Assembly (NCBI RefSeq): GCF_963576615.1
Contig: NC_088717.1
Span: 273,001-337,000, forward strand
Length of the DNA: 64,000 nucleotides
Direction of reading: 5' to 3'
From: Watersipora subatra
Lineage: Eukaryota > Bryozoa > Gymnolaemata > Cheilostomatida > Watersiporidae
In this document: positions 1-11,800 of the stretch, piece after piece
How the letters are laid out: each line of letters starts with the position of its first letter
How positions within the stretch are numbered: the first letter of the stretch is position 1
Translations under genes and position numbers: made by a program
The notes under the pieces: model-generated
Seen by the model: the letters and a program-made list of their open reading frames with translations, nothing else
Database searches by the model: none
Told to the model about the DNA's origin: nothing

Positions 1-170
1 CTAATTCATTTCTTCAAATCCTTTACATAAAACTAGATAACAAAAGTTTTTATTTTTTTATCTATAAAATGATTTAAACAAAATACGGTGCATGCTTATA
101 GGAATATTTGCTAAAATGTATGACAGTTTTAAAATATTAAATGTCAAGGTTTGACTGCATATCAATATAG

Positions 171-318
171 ACATGAACCAAATACTCGTAGGACATACCA
201 TGGACAGACATGAACCAAATACTCGTAGGACATACCATGGACAGACATGAACCAAATACTCGTAGGACATACCATGGACAGACATGAACCAAATACTCGT
301 AGGACATACCATGGACAG
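171..318 (-). repeat. 37-bp tandem array (4 copies) carrying the DHHC exon 5' splice site
   Basis: Four near-identical 37-bp units follow and overlap the 3' end of the DHHC exon. On the minus strand each unit contains TGTCCATG|GTATGTCC, the exon end and donor. Donor-like sites therefore recur at about 309, 272, 235 and 198. No unit contains a stop in any frame, which explains the apparent open frames here. Confidence 0.9.
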
Positions 319-3300
319 TGATGATCCATCTTCAATACGCATCTGCAACAAATAAATATGCAAGTTGTCTTCATTATTATGCTCGTCTTACCAAAATGCT
401 AGCTATACACAACTCAATTTCACTGGGTCCTTGACCTCATGAACCCGTTAAAACATCTACAGGGGGAATCATTTTCATGATTCTCCCTTTTAACCAAATT
501 TCCATTGTGAATAATACCTGCACTGGTTGTATATAGTTAGTTACACATCAACAGGTTCAAAGTCATGCCTTGTTTTTATCTATCATGAAAAGGATGAGAA
601 GAATGCCGAGCTTGACAGTCACCACAGCTTTCCAATATCAAACAGGTTGCTCACAAATTAAGCAAAACAAAAACAAATGTGCCATACCTCAAGTTGACAC
701 AGCATGAAGCTTGTGTCAAACACAATGTTTGTGCTTATGGCAGTTCACCACAATTTTACTAAAATAGATCTGTTTATCATCAATATTAATGGCTTACACA
801 AAGGCTACCTACAACTATGTCACTGGCAAGCCTCATTTATCAATAAGCGCAGAGTATAACAATGTAATACCATATTTTACCGTAATATAACTAGAAATTC
901 CCCCGTCATACAGCCCACGACCAAAGTGATATTCCACTGTCATACAGCCCACGACCAAAGTGATATTCCACTGTCATACAGCCCACGACCAAAGTGATAT
1001 TCCACTGTCATACAGCCCACGACCAAAGTGATATTCCACTGTCATACAGCCCACGACCAAAGTGATATTCCACTGTCATACAGCCCACGACCAAAGTGAT
1101 ATTCCACTGTCATACAGCCCACGACCAAAGTGAAATTCCACTGTCATACAGCCCACGACCAAAGTGATATTCCACTGTCATACAGCCCACGACCAAAGTG
1201 ATATTCCACTGTCATACAGCCCACGACCAAAGTGATATTCCACTGTCATACAGCCCACGACCAAAGTGATATTCCACTGTCATACAGCCCACGACCAAAG
1301 TGATATTCCACTGTCATACAGCCCACGACCAAAGTGATATTCCACTGTCATACAGCCCACGACCAAAGTGATATTCCACAGTCATACAGCTCACGACCAA
1401 AGTGATATTCCACTGTCATACAGCCCCCGACCAAAGTGATATTCCACTGTCATACAGCCCACGACCAAAGTGATATTCCACTGTCATACAGCCCACGACC
1501 AAAGTGATATTCCCCTGTCATACAGCCCACGACCAAAGTGATATTCCACTGTCATACAGCCCACGACCAAAGTGATATTCCACTGTCATACAGCCCACGA
1601 CCAAAGTGATATTCCCCTGTCATACAGCCCACGACCAAAGTGATATTCCACTGTCATACAGCCCACGACCAAAGTGATATTCCACTGTCATACAGCCCAC
1701 GACCAAAGTGATATTCCACTGTCATACAGCCCACGACCAAAGTGATATTGGAAAAAAGAAAGGGTACTGATGGTTGAGAAATGCAATATTAGCAGTCAAA
1801 TAGGATAACTGCAATGGTAGCTGTAATGTACTGGGTGTTATTATATACAACAAATAGCAATAATGAAAGGAAAAGATTATATGTTTATATCTCTCCTCCT
1901 GCAAAAAAAATGCAATATTGGCCAATATTAGAAGGAAAATGCACTGATATTATTAGAATAACCAATATTATTTATATAGTAATAATAAAAAACCAATGCA
2001 CAATTTTGTTTACATTTCAAAACGGCATAGCTAACAATATCACGAAGTTGTGATATTTAAATAGATTTTTAGAAAATCTGTACTACGTAGTCATTGTCCT
2101 GTAGTCATCCAAACTTATATTTAATTATTGCAATAATCTCATTAGAACCGTTAGAAAAAATATCATCGTCATGCCTTTACTTACACTGTGTTAGATTTTT
2201 AGAAAGTCTGCACTACGTAGTCATTGTTCTGTAGTCATCCAAACTTATAATTAATTATTGTAACAATCTCATAAGAAACGTTAAAAAATATCATCACCAT
2301 TTGCTTTACTTATACTGCGTTGGACATCAGTTAGAATGGGAAAGTATTCAAATGTGTCGGCAAATGAAAATGGAAAAATTGAAATCGGCAAAAATGAAAC
2401 GATTTCTGTACTCTTATGTTAATTGTCAAAACCTTCGGCAATTCAACAATGCTATAGACTGGTGAAAAGTGCACGTTAATTTTTCGTGAAATGCGCAAGA
2501 CTTCATCGTTCTATCATCTGTCCCTCGGCGTTTCAATTTTCGGTCTTAACTTTTATTAAACCAAGCTTTTTAAGTGTTTTGTGGCGATTTTCGTTGAAAT
2601 TAATCTGTCTATTTGTGTATAATCCGATCAGATGGGTAAGTTTTAAGATAATACCGATGGTTTACAAAGACTTGGTAACATATTTAAATAGGTTTAAATG
2701 TGTTTTGTATCGTTATTATACTTTAACGACTTTACATAACGATGCTTAAATTTGTTGATGAAATTTCTTGACGAGGGTTCGTCTCATTGTTGATGAATAA
2801 CTTTCGTAAGTTGTGTGCACATGCATTTATCATAAAAACTCCCACACTTCGCTCCGCTCGTTTGGTCGTGGGACAATATACTACCATATTGGGAAAAAAG
2901 TAGACAATATTCTCCAAAGGATGAGCGGAGAATATAACAATACTAAAACAAAGAGGTGTTGAGAGTAGGTATCATTATACTACTGTAAGTATGTCTGTGT
3001 AAGTGTAATAATGTCTACTTACTTTTTACATATGGAGCAGTGGTGAGCTCTATCAGGCTTTAGACACTTGCATAACTCGCAGTATCTCACACCTGCAAAC
3101 AGTGTCAGTTCATGAGAGCTCAAGACTGACTGACTGAGGTATGATACATCAACCATCAATCAGTAAACATACCAGCAGAGATATGATAAATCAATCAGTA
3201 AACATACCAGCAGAGATATGATACATCAATCAGTAAACATACCAGCAGAGATATGATACATCAATCAGTAAACATACCAGCAGAGATATGATACATCAAT

Positions 3301-6300
3301 CAGTAAACATACCAGCAGAGATATGATACATCAATCAGTAAACATACCAACAGAGATATGATAAATCAACCAGTAAACATACCAGCAGAGATATGATACA
3401 TCAATCAGTAAACATACCAGCAGAGATATGATACATCAACCAGTAAACATACCAGCAGAAATATGATACATCAATCAGTAAACATACCAGCAGAGATATG
3501 ATACATCAATCAGTAAACATACCAGCAGAGATATGATACATCAACCAGTAAACATACCAACAGAGATATGATAAATCAACCAGTAAACATACCAACAGAG
3601 ATATAATACATTAATCAGTAAACATACCAGCAGAGATATGATACATCAATCAGTAAACATACCAGCAGAGATATGATACATCAACCAGTAAACATACCAG
3701 CAGAGATATGATAAATCAACCAGTAAACATACCAACAGAGATATAATACATCAATCAGTAAACATACCAGCAGAGATATGATACATCAATCAGTAAACAT
3801 GCCAGCAGAGATATGATACATCAATCAGTAAACATACCAGCAGGGATATGATACATCAACCATTAAACATACCAGCAGGGATATGATACATCAACCATTA
3901 AACATACCAGCAGAGATATGATACATCAATCAGTAAACATACCAGCAGAGATATGATACATCAATCAGTAAACATACCAGCAGAGATATGATACATCAAT
4001 CAGTAAACATACCAACAGAGATATGATACATCAATCAGTAAACATACCAACAGAGATATGATTAAGGGAACTAATTAAGGGAAATAGCAAACTAATATAT
4101 TTGCGGGTATGATTGGGCTTCACTGACTATACTTTCAATCTTCATACAGCGTCAGAACATTCCCCGCTTGTTATGGTAATCTAGCAGTTGACTGGCCCAG
4201 AAGATAACATGACCAGAGTTGGATGCCAATACAAACATTAAGATGGAAAATATTGATGAAAAACTTTAAACTAACCACAACCAGGAACTCCTAGGACACT
4301 TGAATAGTACTTCTGAGTGAAATGGAACAAACAGACAAAAATATCCACTTTTCAAGCTACTGCATGAGTATTTTATTGATTTACTTGCCAATCCGCCATT
4401 GAACTCCTGTCATATTACATCGCTAGTGTATACTCGCCTTGGCTAAAAGTACGACTGCATACTGGCAGTGGTTTAACGTACTGCTCTAACAGCTCCGCTC
4501 CCTTCTCTCGATCATCATCTGACTCCGCCTGTAGCAAGGGAGTTATCTGGTCTGTCGTCAAATAAAACTGTAAAATACCATCATTTCATTGTAATGGCTA
4601 GGCAAAGACACTTAGCCGTAAATGGTTTATCTCAGCAGTACTGCAAGCTACTAACTACAGGATGGACAGAGGTTTAATGCTGTTTTCGAGAGCGTCATTA
4701 CAGTAACATTAACCGAGCCCAAGTTCTGTAACAGTGAATCTAACTACTGTCAGGCATTATGAACTCACCTCTCCGACAGCTGGTGATACCAGGCTAAGAA
4801 GCCACATCAAGTACATTATTTGTATCTTTACACATTTAATAAAAGCTAAAAATACATGCCAATACAATATGAGCAATAAATCTCACACATACACTCACAT
4901 AGCATAACAATTAATGTTCATAATATTTTATGACACGTGTCTGTCATATGCTATGACAAATACAAATACAGTAAATATAAACACCCTGTCTACAATATAT
5001 ATCAGCCCTGCTGACAATCATCTTTACTACTCAAGCTACCCAAGGTCGGTCGACTTACAGTGGCAATGAAAACAGAACTTTGCAATATATTTTGTTGGAA
5101 GATCCTACTTTTAATGTGTTACGCGCTTACTTTGACACAATGATCAACATTAATCATACGCTACAAAATAAAAAATTCTGACATTGACCCGAGTGTTCAG
5201 CTGAAGGATATGATAACTCACATAGCGATCGTTTCCATGGCGCGGTGAATCCTCAACTTTGTGTCATGCAAGATGGAAACGGTAATAGTCCACAAGACAA
5301 GCGAGTTTTGTTGCTCACAAATTTTTATCAAACGTTTCATACTTGCGAAAGAATAATACTTTTGCAATAAATGTTCGCGGAAGCTAGTCAATTTTAAACA
5401 TTTTTCATACTTCAGTCATTCCCATTTCAATTTAGGGAGTCAGGAGTGCGCTATGATTTCTGATGTAAAATTCCTTATCTTTTTTAACAAAGAGCGCGCA
5501 TTAATTTGCAACTCGCGAATGTCCAAAAAAAACACATGGCATGTGTGCACAATTCCAAATCTACAAAATACAAACCTAGAGAATATGAAAGAGAGTGCAG
5601 AATGGGGTTGCCAGGATAATGTATCCTCATCAATTCTAAACGAGCAGTTTTGACGGAGAGCCTATCATATGGTATGTAACTCGGTGTCAAATATCATAAC
5701 AAAACATAAATATTTAAATACAGACTCAAAATCAATGCTAACTTTCATGTCTTGAATTAGAAACAGAATAGAGGATCGTACACAAGGAGAGCTGAGTAGC
5801 GGCAGAGAACAAACCTGCATTGGTGGCCCTTTCGGCTCTGTGTATACTATCTTATAATAGGCCCATAGAAACATGAAGAGTATAGGGTGGTAAAGCAAGC
5901 CAAGTATCACTGCAAAAGAACAGCGAGTGCAACCTTTATTTTTACTTGTGTACATACGACAGGCAGTACCCTTGAATCTAGCTAAACAATCATTTAACAT
6001 GACCAAGGTGCAGGTTCTCTCTGATTGTTTGGAAGCTTCCAGTCCAGAAGGTTGATGTTAACTACTTGGATAAGAACAATTAATTCTTAAATACTCTTCA
6101 TGTCAAAAGTCTAATGAGTAACTTTGAATATGATACAAGTCAAAGTTACTTACAAGGGTAAAGATCCGTGGAAACCCGCGCTTTTGAAAATTATCTAACA
6201 AATGGTAAACATTTCTATGTATGTGCAATTTCAAAGTCAGCAAGATGAAGGAGATTAAATCAGCACGAACTTCTGAACTATGACCAGACAATCTTTTATA

Positions 6301-8309
6301 ATGAGAGTGTGTCATTCTTACCTTTTTCAGCCATGCTCTCCTCTGCGATTGTAACTAAAATATGCAAAGTAAAAGGTTTTGAATAGTTTATGTTGAACAT
6401 GAAAGATGATGCGAGCTTCACGTATGCTATTTATCACAGGTAAATATTATCCTTGTCATCAGCTCAAGAGCAACATTTCGGTCATTATACTTGATCAGCA
6501 GTACTTGATCAGCAGTACTTGATCAGCAGTACTTGATCAGCAGTACTTGATCAGCAGTACTTGATCAGCAGTACTTGATCAGCAGTACTTGATCAGCAGT
6601 ACTTGATCAGCAGTAGGCGGTTTCAATATGAATTCAATGTTATTCAAGCAATGAGGTCATTATCTTGCAACAGTTGCTGCCTTAGTGACAAAAAAATAAA
6701 TAACATAATATAGATTCAATTGAATTACAGTAATATTAATAATAGAAAATATCTGAAATAGAATGTCTTATTCATGACATTGGCTAATGCTTTTGAAATA
6801 TTGACTAAAACCAGACCAGAACTTAGGAAGTAGTTATGCAGGTCAAAGGTTATACAAAGGTTATACATCAGCGGGTCAAATGTGCTTTGATTCATCAGTT
6901 ATTGTAACGTTGCTAATAAATAACTTCCTGATCAGAGCAAGCAACACAAACAAAAAAAAACTTAATTAGTGTTACGGCTAACGTAGAGCTAGAATATGGC
7001 AAGCAAGATGGTTGTGGACTATATGGTGAGTAAATGTGTAACTGATTAGGAGGGCAAGTTCATTTTGTGTACAGCAGAAATTAGCTCATTGGTTCATTAT
7101 CTCATTAGCTCATTGGTTCATTATCTCAATGTTTTTAGAAATATTACCTTATTGTGATGATTGAATTACTGGTTATTTCATGCATCATCAATGTTTAGTC
7201 TAGACATAGTCTTACTTATGCATTAGTGCTGACTACTTGAACCATTCAATAGGTATATGTGTGAATTCAATGTTTAGCTGTGGTTATAAGAATATAAGTA
7301 GGCTAATAAAAATTCCGAATTGAAAGTAATGTGCATCTAATAAACAGATTGTCTAATATGAAACCAGCTTAACTATTAAGGAATATGTAGGAACAAGTGA
7401 TACTAGCACCTATACCTATAAATTAGTTCAAAAGATTTTAAGGGATATGCAAAAAGACCTATTGACAGCTCCCAAGTGATTTTCTTTACAGTGGATAATT
7501 ATAAGTCAGTCAAGGTGTTTAACGTAAAATATTACATGTAACAGTTAGCTACTTTTATGAAAAGAAATATTTTGAGTCATTTAGACAAAAAAAACTGTAG
7601 CGTTCCAAACTATTTAATTTGAGTAATGCTCAATCAAAACACGTAACTCGTTTGTTTTTTTTTTGCAATGCTGAAATCACTTATCGTCTGTAGCGAATTC
7701 TCACAGGAAGTTTATTTTGGAAGTTTTAGAAAACCAAACTTTTTCTAGCCTGTCAATCAATCATCAACTATTAAGTTATCACATTAGTGAAGTAAATTAA
7801 ATCAAGGAAGTAGCCTAGTACATACAAAATGGGCACATTAAAAGCTAAAACCACAAACTATAAACACAAGGATCTTGGCAACCAACATATAAAAATCAGA
7901 CTTCTTAAATAAATTTTACAAATAATATAATACCTTTCGTGTCAGCATAAACGGTTTTAATAACTGCCTAATTGTAGTTAGCAGCTGTTGAAAAACGTCG
8001 TTTGATAGTGTGTAAATTTGGTAGACTGATTTTCCTGGCAGACAAAAGAAATATTACATCTTTAAAAAAACGTATATTATCATTGAATGATAATACCTCT
8101 GTTACAAATACTAACTATTTTACAATAATTCTTCTGTCTGCAGTATGCCCAAACAAGTGTTGTTCTAGCAAACGCCACAGCAATCCTTAGTACTTACGCG
8201 CAATCAATTGGACGACGTAGGCATAGTAGGACCAGCCAATGACCGCCACTATGAAAACTACAGGAAACCATCTCGTTGTTTTAAAACAGCAATCTAATGC
8301 AGAAACCAT
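310..8309 (-). CDS. DHHC-type palmitoyltransferase (ZDHHC2/15/20-like), 5' part, runs off left edge
   Basis: Integral-membrane enzyme that attaches palmitate to cysteines of membrane proteins, usually at Golgi or plasma membrane. Exons in transcription order: 8309-8198, 6354-6322, 5909-5815, 4546-4438, 3092-3023, 342-310; phases join throughout, giving about 150 residues. Exon 1 encodes the first membrane helix with the family motif GWSYYAYVV. Exon 3 encodes the second helix (ILGLLYHPILFMFLWAYY). Exon 4 holds a linker ending LPVCSRTFSQG. Exons 5-6 hold the zinc-binding Cys-rich domain (YCELCKC, KPDRAHHCSICKKC) and the catalytic KMDHHCPW, about residues 144-151. The next exon (expected to start with the VNNC region) and the last two helices lie beyond position 1. 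The start at 8309 places the first helix near the N-terminus as in the family; an in-frame upstream ATG at 8417 is an alternative. Intron 4 (4437-3093) uses a GC donor. Introns carry large minisatellites. Confidence 0.9.
905..1749. repeat. 34-bp minisatellite, about 25 copies, in ZDHHC intron
   Basis: Tandem units of the type GTCATACAGCCCACGACCAA followed by AGTGATATTCCACT, with a few point variants (for example near 1133, 1380, 1424). It lies in the intron between the Cys-rich exon (3092-3023) and the DHHC exon (342-310). A related, longer module lies in opposite orientation near 2840-2890. Confidence 0.95.
2062..2322. repeat. 130-bp direct duplication (2 copies)
   Basis: The block starting TAGATTTTTAGAAAATCTG at 2062 recurs at 2192 with about 10% divergence. 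It is intronic in the ZDHHC gene; no coding content seen. The rest of 1750-3022 shows nothing recognisable except a module at 2840-2890 related to the 34-bp array. Confidence 0.85.
3130..4063. repeat. 35-bp minisatellite, about 26 copies, in ZDHHC GC-AG intron
   Basis: Units of the type CAGCAGAGATATGATACATC followed by AATCAGTAAACATAC. The array begins about 40 bp upstream (in transcription sense) of the Cys-rich exon's acceptor at 3093. On the transcribed strand each unit has TTTACTGAT, which resembles a branch point. Confidence 0.95.
4432..4438 (-). other. GC 5' splice site of ZDHHC intron 4
   Basis: On the minus strand the exon ends ...AGCCAAG and the intron begins GCGAGT. Only this junction keeps phase 1 into the next exon (acceptor TGCAG|GT), giving SQG-VRYC as in ZDHHC2/15. 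The nearby GTATAC would shift the frame. Confidence 0.75.
6489..6615. repeat. 14-bp minisatellite, 9 copies, in ZDHHC intron
   Basis: Nearly perfect repeats of TACTTGATCAGCAG, each containing the palindrome TGATCA. It lies in intron 1 between exon 1 (8309-8198) and exon 2 (6354-6322). The rest of 6616-8197 holds only a short duplication near 7080-7130 (TTAGCTCATTGGTTCATTAT). Confidence 0.95.
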
Positions 8310-8820
8310 TGTACTAAATAAGAAAAAATCAACACATTTGAACGTCCAAAATATTTCCGTGCCACTACTTGTTCGGAAATCAGTGACGTCACAGGCACAA
8401 GAATGCTTTAACCTCAATGTAACAGACCCCTTGACAATTTAGACAGAGGTTATCAGAGCATGGTTTGGAACGAAGGCTATATACTAAAAGACTAAGACCC
8501 TTTCGAATATAGCTTAGGTACATTTATATGTACCTATTTGGAAAGTTACTTCTTGACTGCCTGAAAGGAAACGGTTCTAAACACAGGTGTGCACAACTTC
8601 TAATTAATAAAAATAATCTATCGGGTACGTACATCGCATATCGATGATTAATTTCTAGGGAGTAGATACACTACCGGAATGTAAATAATTTGGTACAAAA
8701 TTTGTGAAATCACTTTGTTTGCATCTATTTCATACGTAACTAAGAAAAATAAAATATGCTAGTAAAATGATTATACTGTTGTAGAAAGAAAAATTGTTGG
8801 CTGATCTCGCATACAGCGAT

Positions 8821-11800
8821 TTATGATTGAATGAAAACTCCATGATCAGCCTCTGGTAATAAGACTGCTCCACCACTTTGCACATCAAAGAAAACTTGGG
8901 CAATCGTACTCATAGACCTGGCATCCACTACGACTAGTCTATCATTCTTTTCAGCATAATCCAGCATGGTAAAGAGAAGAAGACCTGCAACATTGCAGCA
9001 CACTGGTTAATAAGTTGAAACATCGCTAGCTATGCTAAATGATAAAAACTAAAATGAACCAAAACTGACTTGTATCAATTCAGCAATAACGTTTTAAAAT
9101 ACATAAGATGACAGAATTGACTTGAAGGAATTTGCATAAAAACCTAAACTCAATTAAACAAGCAAGCTAAATATCAATATATCAATGGCACTTGTTATAT
9201 TATTTAAGGTAAATGTGGTATAAAATTATTAAAATATTCAAGCATTTCAATAGTTAAACTTTAAACACTTTAAATGAAGAACTTGAAAACGATGCTAAAT
9301 TAAAAACAAAAAGCGCTGAATGAAAACTTGACTGATACACATGGAGACTAGTTTAAATATTAATCGAACAAGTTTCCATGTCTAGTAGTTATACACTTTA
9401 AAGTTTCTTTAACAAATTACGCTAAAGGAATTACAGAGACCAAGACATGCTCAGTAGCTGTTAACATTGCACAACTATATGGGGGTTAGACTTCCTAACA
9501 ACCCCTAGCCCAAACCTAGCCCTAGCTCCTACCCATAATGATCAAAGTATAGCTAACAAGCATACCATCATCTTCTGCAGTCCCTTCAGGGTCAGCGATG
9601 AAGACAGGCTCTGATAAATATTGCCAAGTCTTTGCCTCCCATGCTATCACCTCTTGGCTGTCCACATTGTACTTGCCTATCTATAAGAACAGCGGATTGT
9701 TAGCGATATCAACGGTCTGTGTGCAATTAAGCGGGCAGTTATCAGGGGCTCACGACTACGACGATGAAGGTAATAGTAAACAGGGATTACAACTCCGGCA
9801 ATGATAGAGTAGCAGACAGAGGACGACTCCAACAAAGTGATATTTTCAGGTTTAACTTGGTAAGTGTCTACAAGCTGAGCAAATATAGACACTGTGCTGT
9901 AATGAACTGACTACGCGAGTGGATCGAATCAGTTGAACTAGAGTTTGGCTAGCTGCAGAAATGGCTAAATGCTGCCAGAAATATCTACACGCTGCCATAT
10001 GATATGACAGAAAGATATTACAAAGGGACTAGCATATAATTTCTTCAGGTCTAATATATCGGGATGTCTGTTGGCAGCCGATACTTCTTAACACACCCAG
10101 ATACGTATATAGAATGAAGTGTCATTGAAATCGCAAATGAACAAAGTTAGGGAAAAGCACAGAGTTGTACCGAGCTGCATGTTAACTCTCTGGAACTGAC
10201 CCCAAATTTGAGGAAATCGCTCTCCCCGTATCCCCCTGCATAGAAATATGTGTACTTCTTGCTAGAGAGAGCTGGGTTGATGGCAGGGTACTGCAGGTAC
10301 TCCACCACGTCTCCTGCAACAGTATCTATAGTCTTAAAGAAACTTGTCAAGGTACTCTGACAAAGAATAGGAAATCAGAGTATGAGACCTACTTGTTCAT
10401 ACAAGCGATTCTCCACAAGTAATTTGTGTACTCTTTGCAATAAACGGAATATAGTAAAAAGAATAATAGGTAAAAGTATTAATAATTAATTATAACATAT
10501 TAATATTGAATATATTATATATTAAATGAGTAAATTATTATAATAATTTATATTACATTTTATATTATATATTGAATAAATAATTATAATAATTTATATT
10601 ACATTTTATATTATATATTAAATAAATAAATTATTATAATAACTTATATTACATGTTATATTATATATTAAATAAATTATTATAATAATTTATATTACAT
10701 TTTATATTTATATGATTATATAAATGTATTAAATATTTGATTGAATATATTGATATATTATAATTAAATATATTTACATAAATAACATATAAAAATTATT
10801 TAAAATTTTTATATATACATGTAAATGCATATTATATTTATATATACTTATATATTACATATATTAAATTTATATATAAATTTTGTATTATTTGATATAT
10901 AAATAAAATATAAATTTGATATAATTTTTGTATAATAATTAATATATATTATTATAATACATTATTATATTCTTAATTAATCATATTGAACTAAATCGTT
11001 CTTTATTATGTTTAAATCCTGAGTCTAGTGAGCAGCAAATGAGATAATAGAATACTCACTCGGGGCCACTAGTGACCGGCATTTCAATAACAGCTTTGAT
11101 TTTTGAACAATAGCCTCAGCTCCCTTATCTGCCATGGTCACAGCATTCTCTCCGATACTTTTTGTACTGATAGCCTGTGAGACAAAGATGGTAAACTATG
11201 CTACATGCAAATGGGCTATAAGCATCACATCAAATATTTCTCATTCTTCACCAGCCTCATAACTGCACAGAAACATAGAATAACCAGTCCAGAATCATGA
11301 GAACAATCTATGCACCGTAGAGAGTAAATGACATAGATTGATGAATCGTCTTGTTAAACTCTTCGTCTAATCTGCATGCAGTCTGTTTTAAATCTATATA
11401 TATATTTCTCAAAGTATGTCTGTCTGTCACTCCGGCTGTAGCTATAGCTATAATGCAGTTGCGATTGGCTAAGTTTCTTTACCCAATGAATGTGAGTAAC
11501 TTACTATTTATTTTAGTTTTTATTTATTTTAGTAACCTCTATTTGAATGCCACCTCTATTTGACCACCACTATAGGAGAAGGGTTGAAAAATAGAGCGCC
11601 ACCCTTTAATTGAACGCCACCTCTATTTGATTGTCACTTTGGCTATAATAAGACCTATAATAGCAATGATCAGTAGAAGAGTAGAAAAGTGCCCACGAAA
11701 TCATAATGAACCGGTTACATCAATAACAATTAATTCGTTGTTTCTGTTCGTATTGAAGGCATTTTTCCAAACTCAAAGCTTCTCAATTTTTCATTAAAAC

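Noticed and set aside
58..374. Open frames extending MDHHCPW into a repeated YVLRVFGSCLSMVCP peptide
   Set aside because: The extension is the 37-bp minisatellite in intron, beyond a good GTATGT donor; the family expects VNNC after CPW.
905..1749. CRISPR-like array
   Set aside because: Units are directly adjacent without unique spacers, and the context is a eukaryotic intron; a minisatellite. The same holds for the other arrays.
4770..4832. Possible extra ZDHHC exon (MYLMWLLSLVSPAVGE with a good GTGAGT donor)
   Set aside because: Its phase does not fit the next exon, and exon 5909-5815 joins 4546-4438 directly with the expected family sequence.
9490..9540. Telomere-like CCCTAGCCC/AACCTAGCCCTA words
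   Set aside because: Only a few degenerate units, not a regular TTAGGG array.
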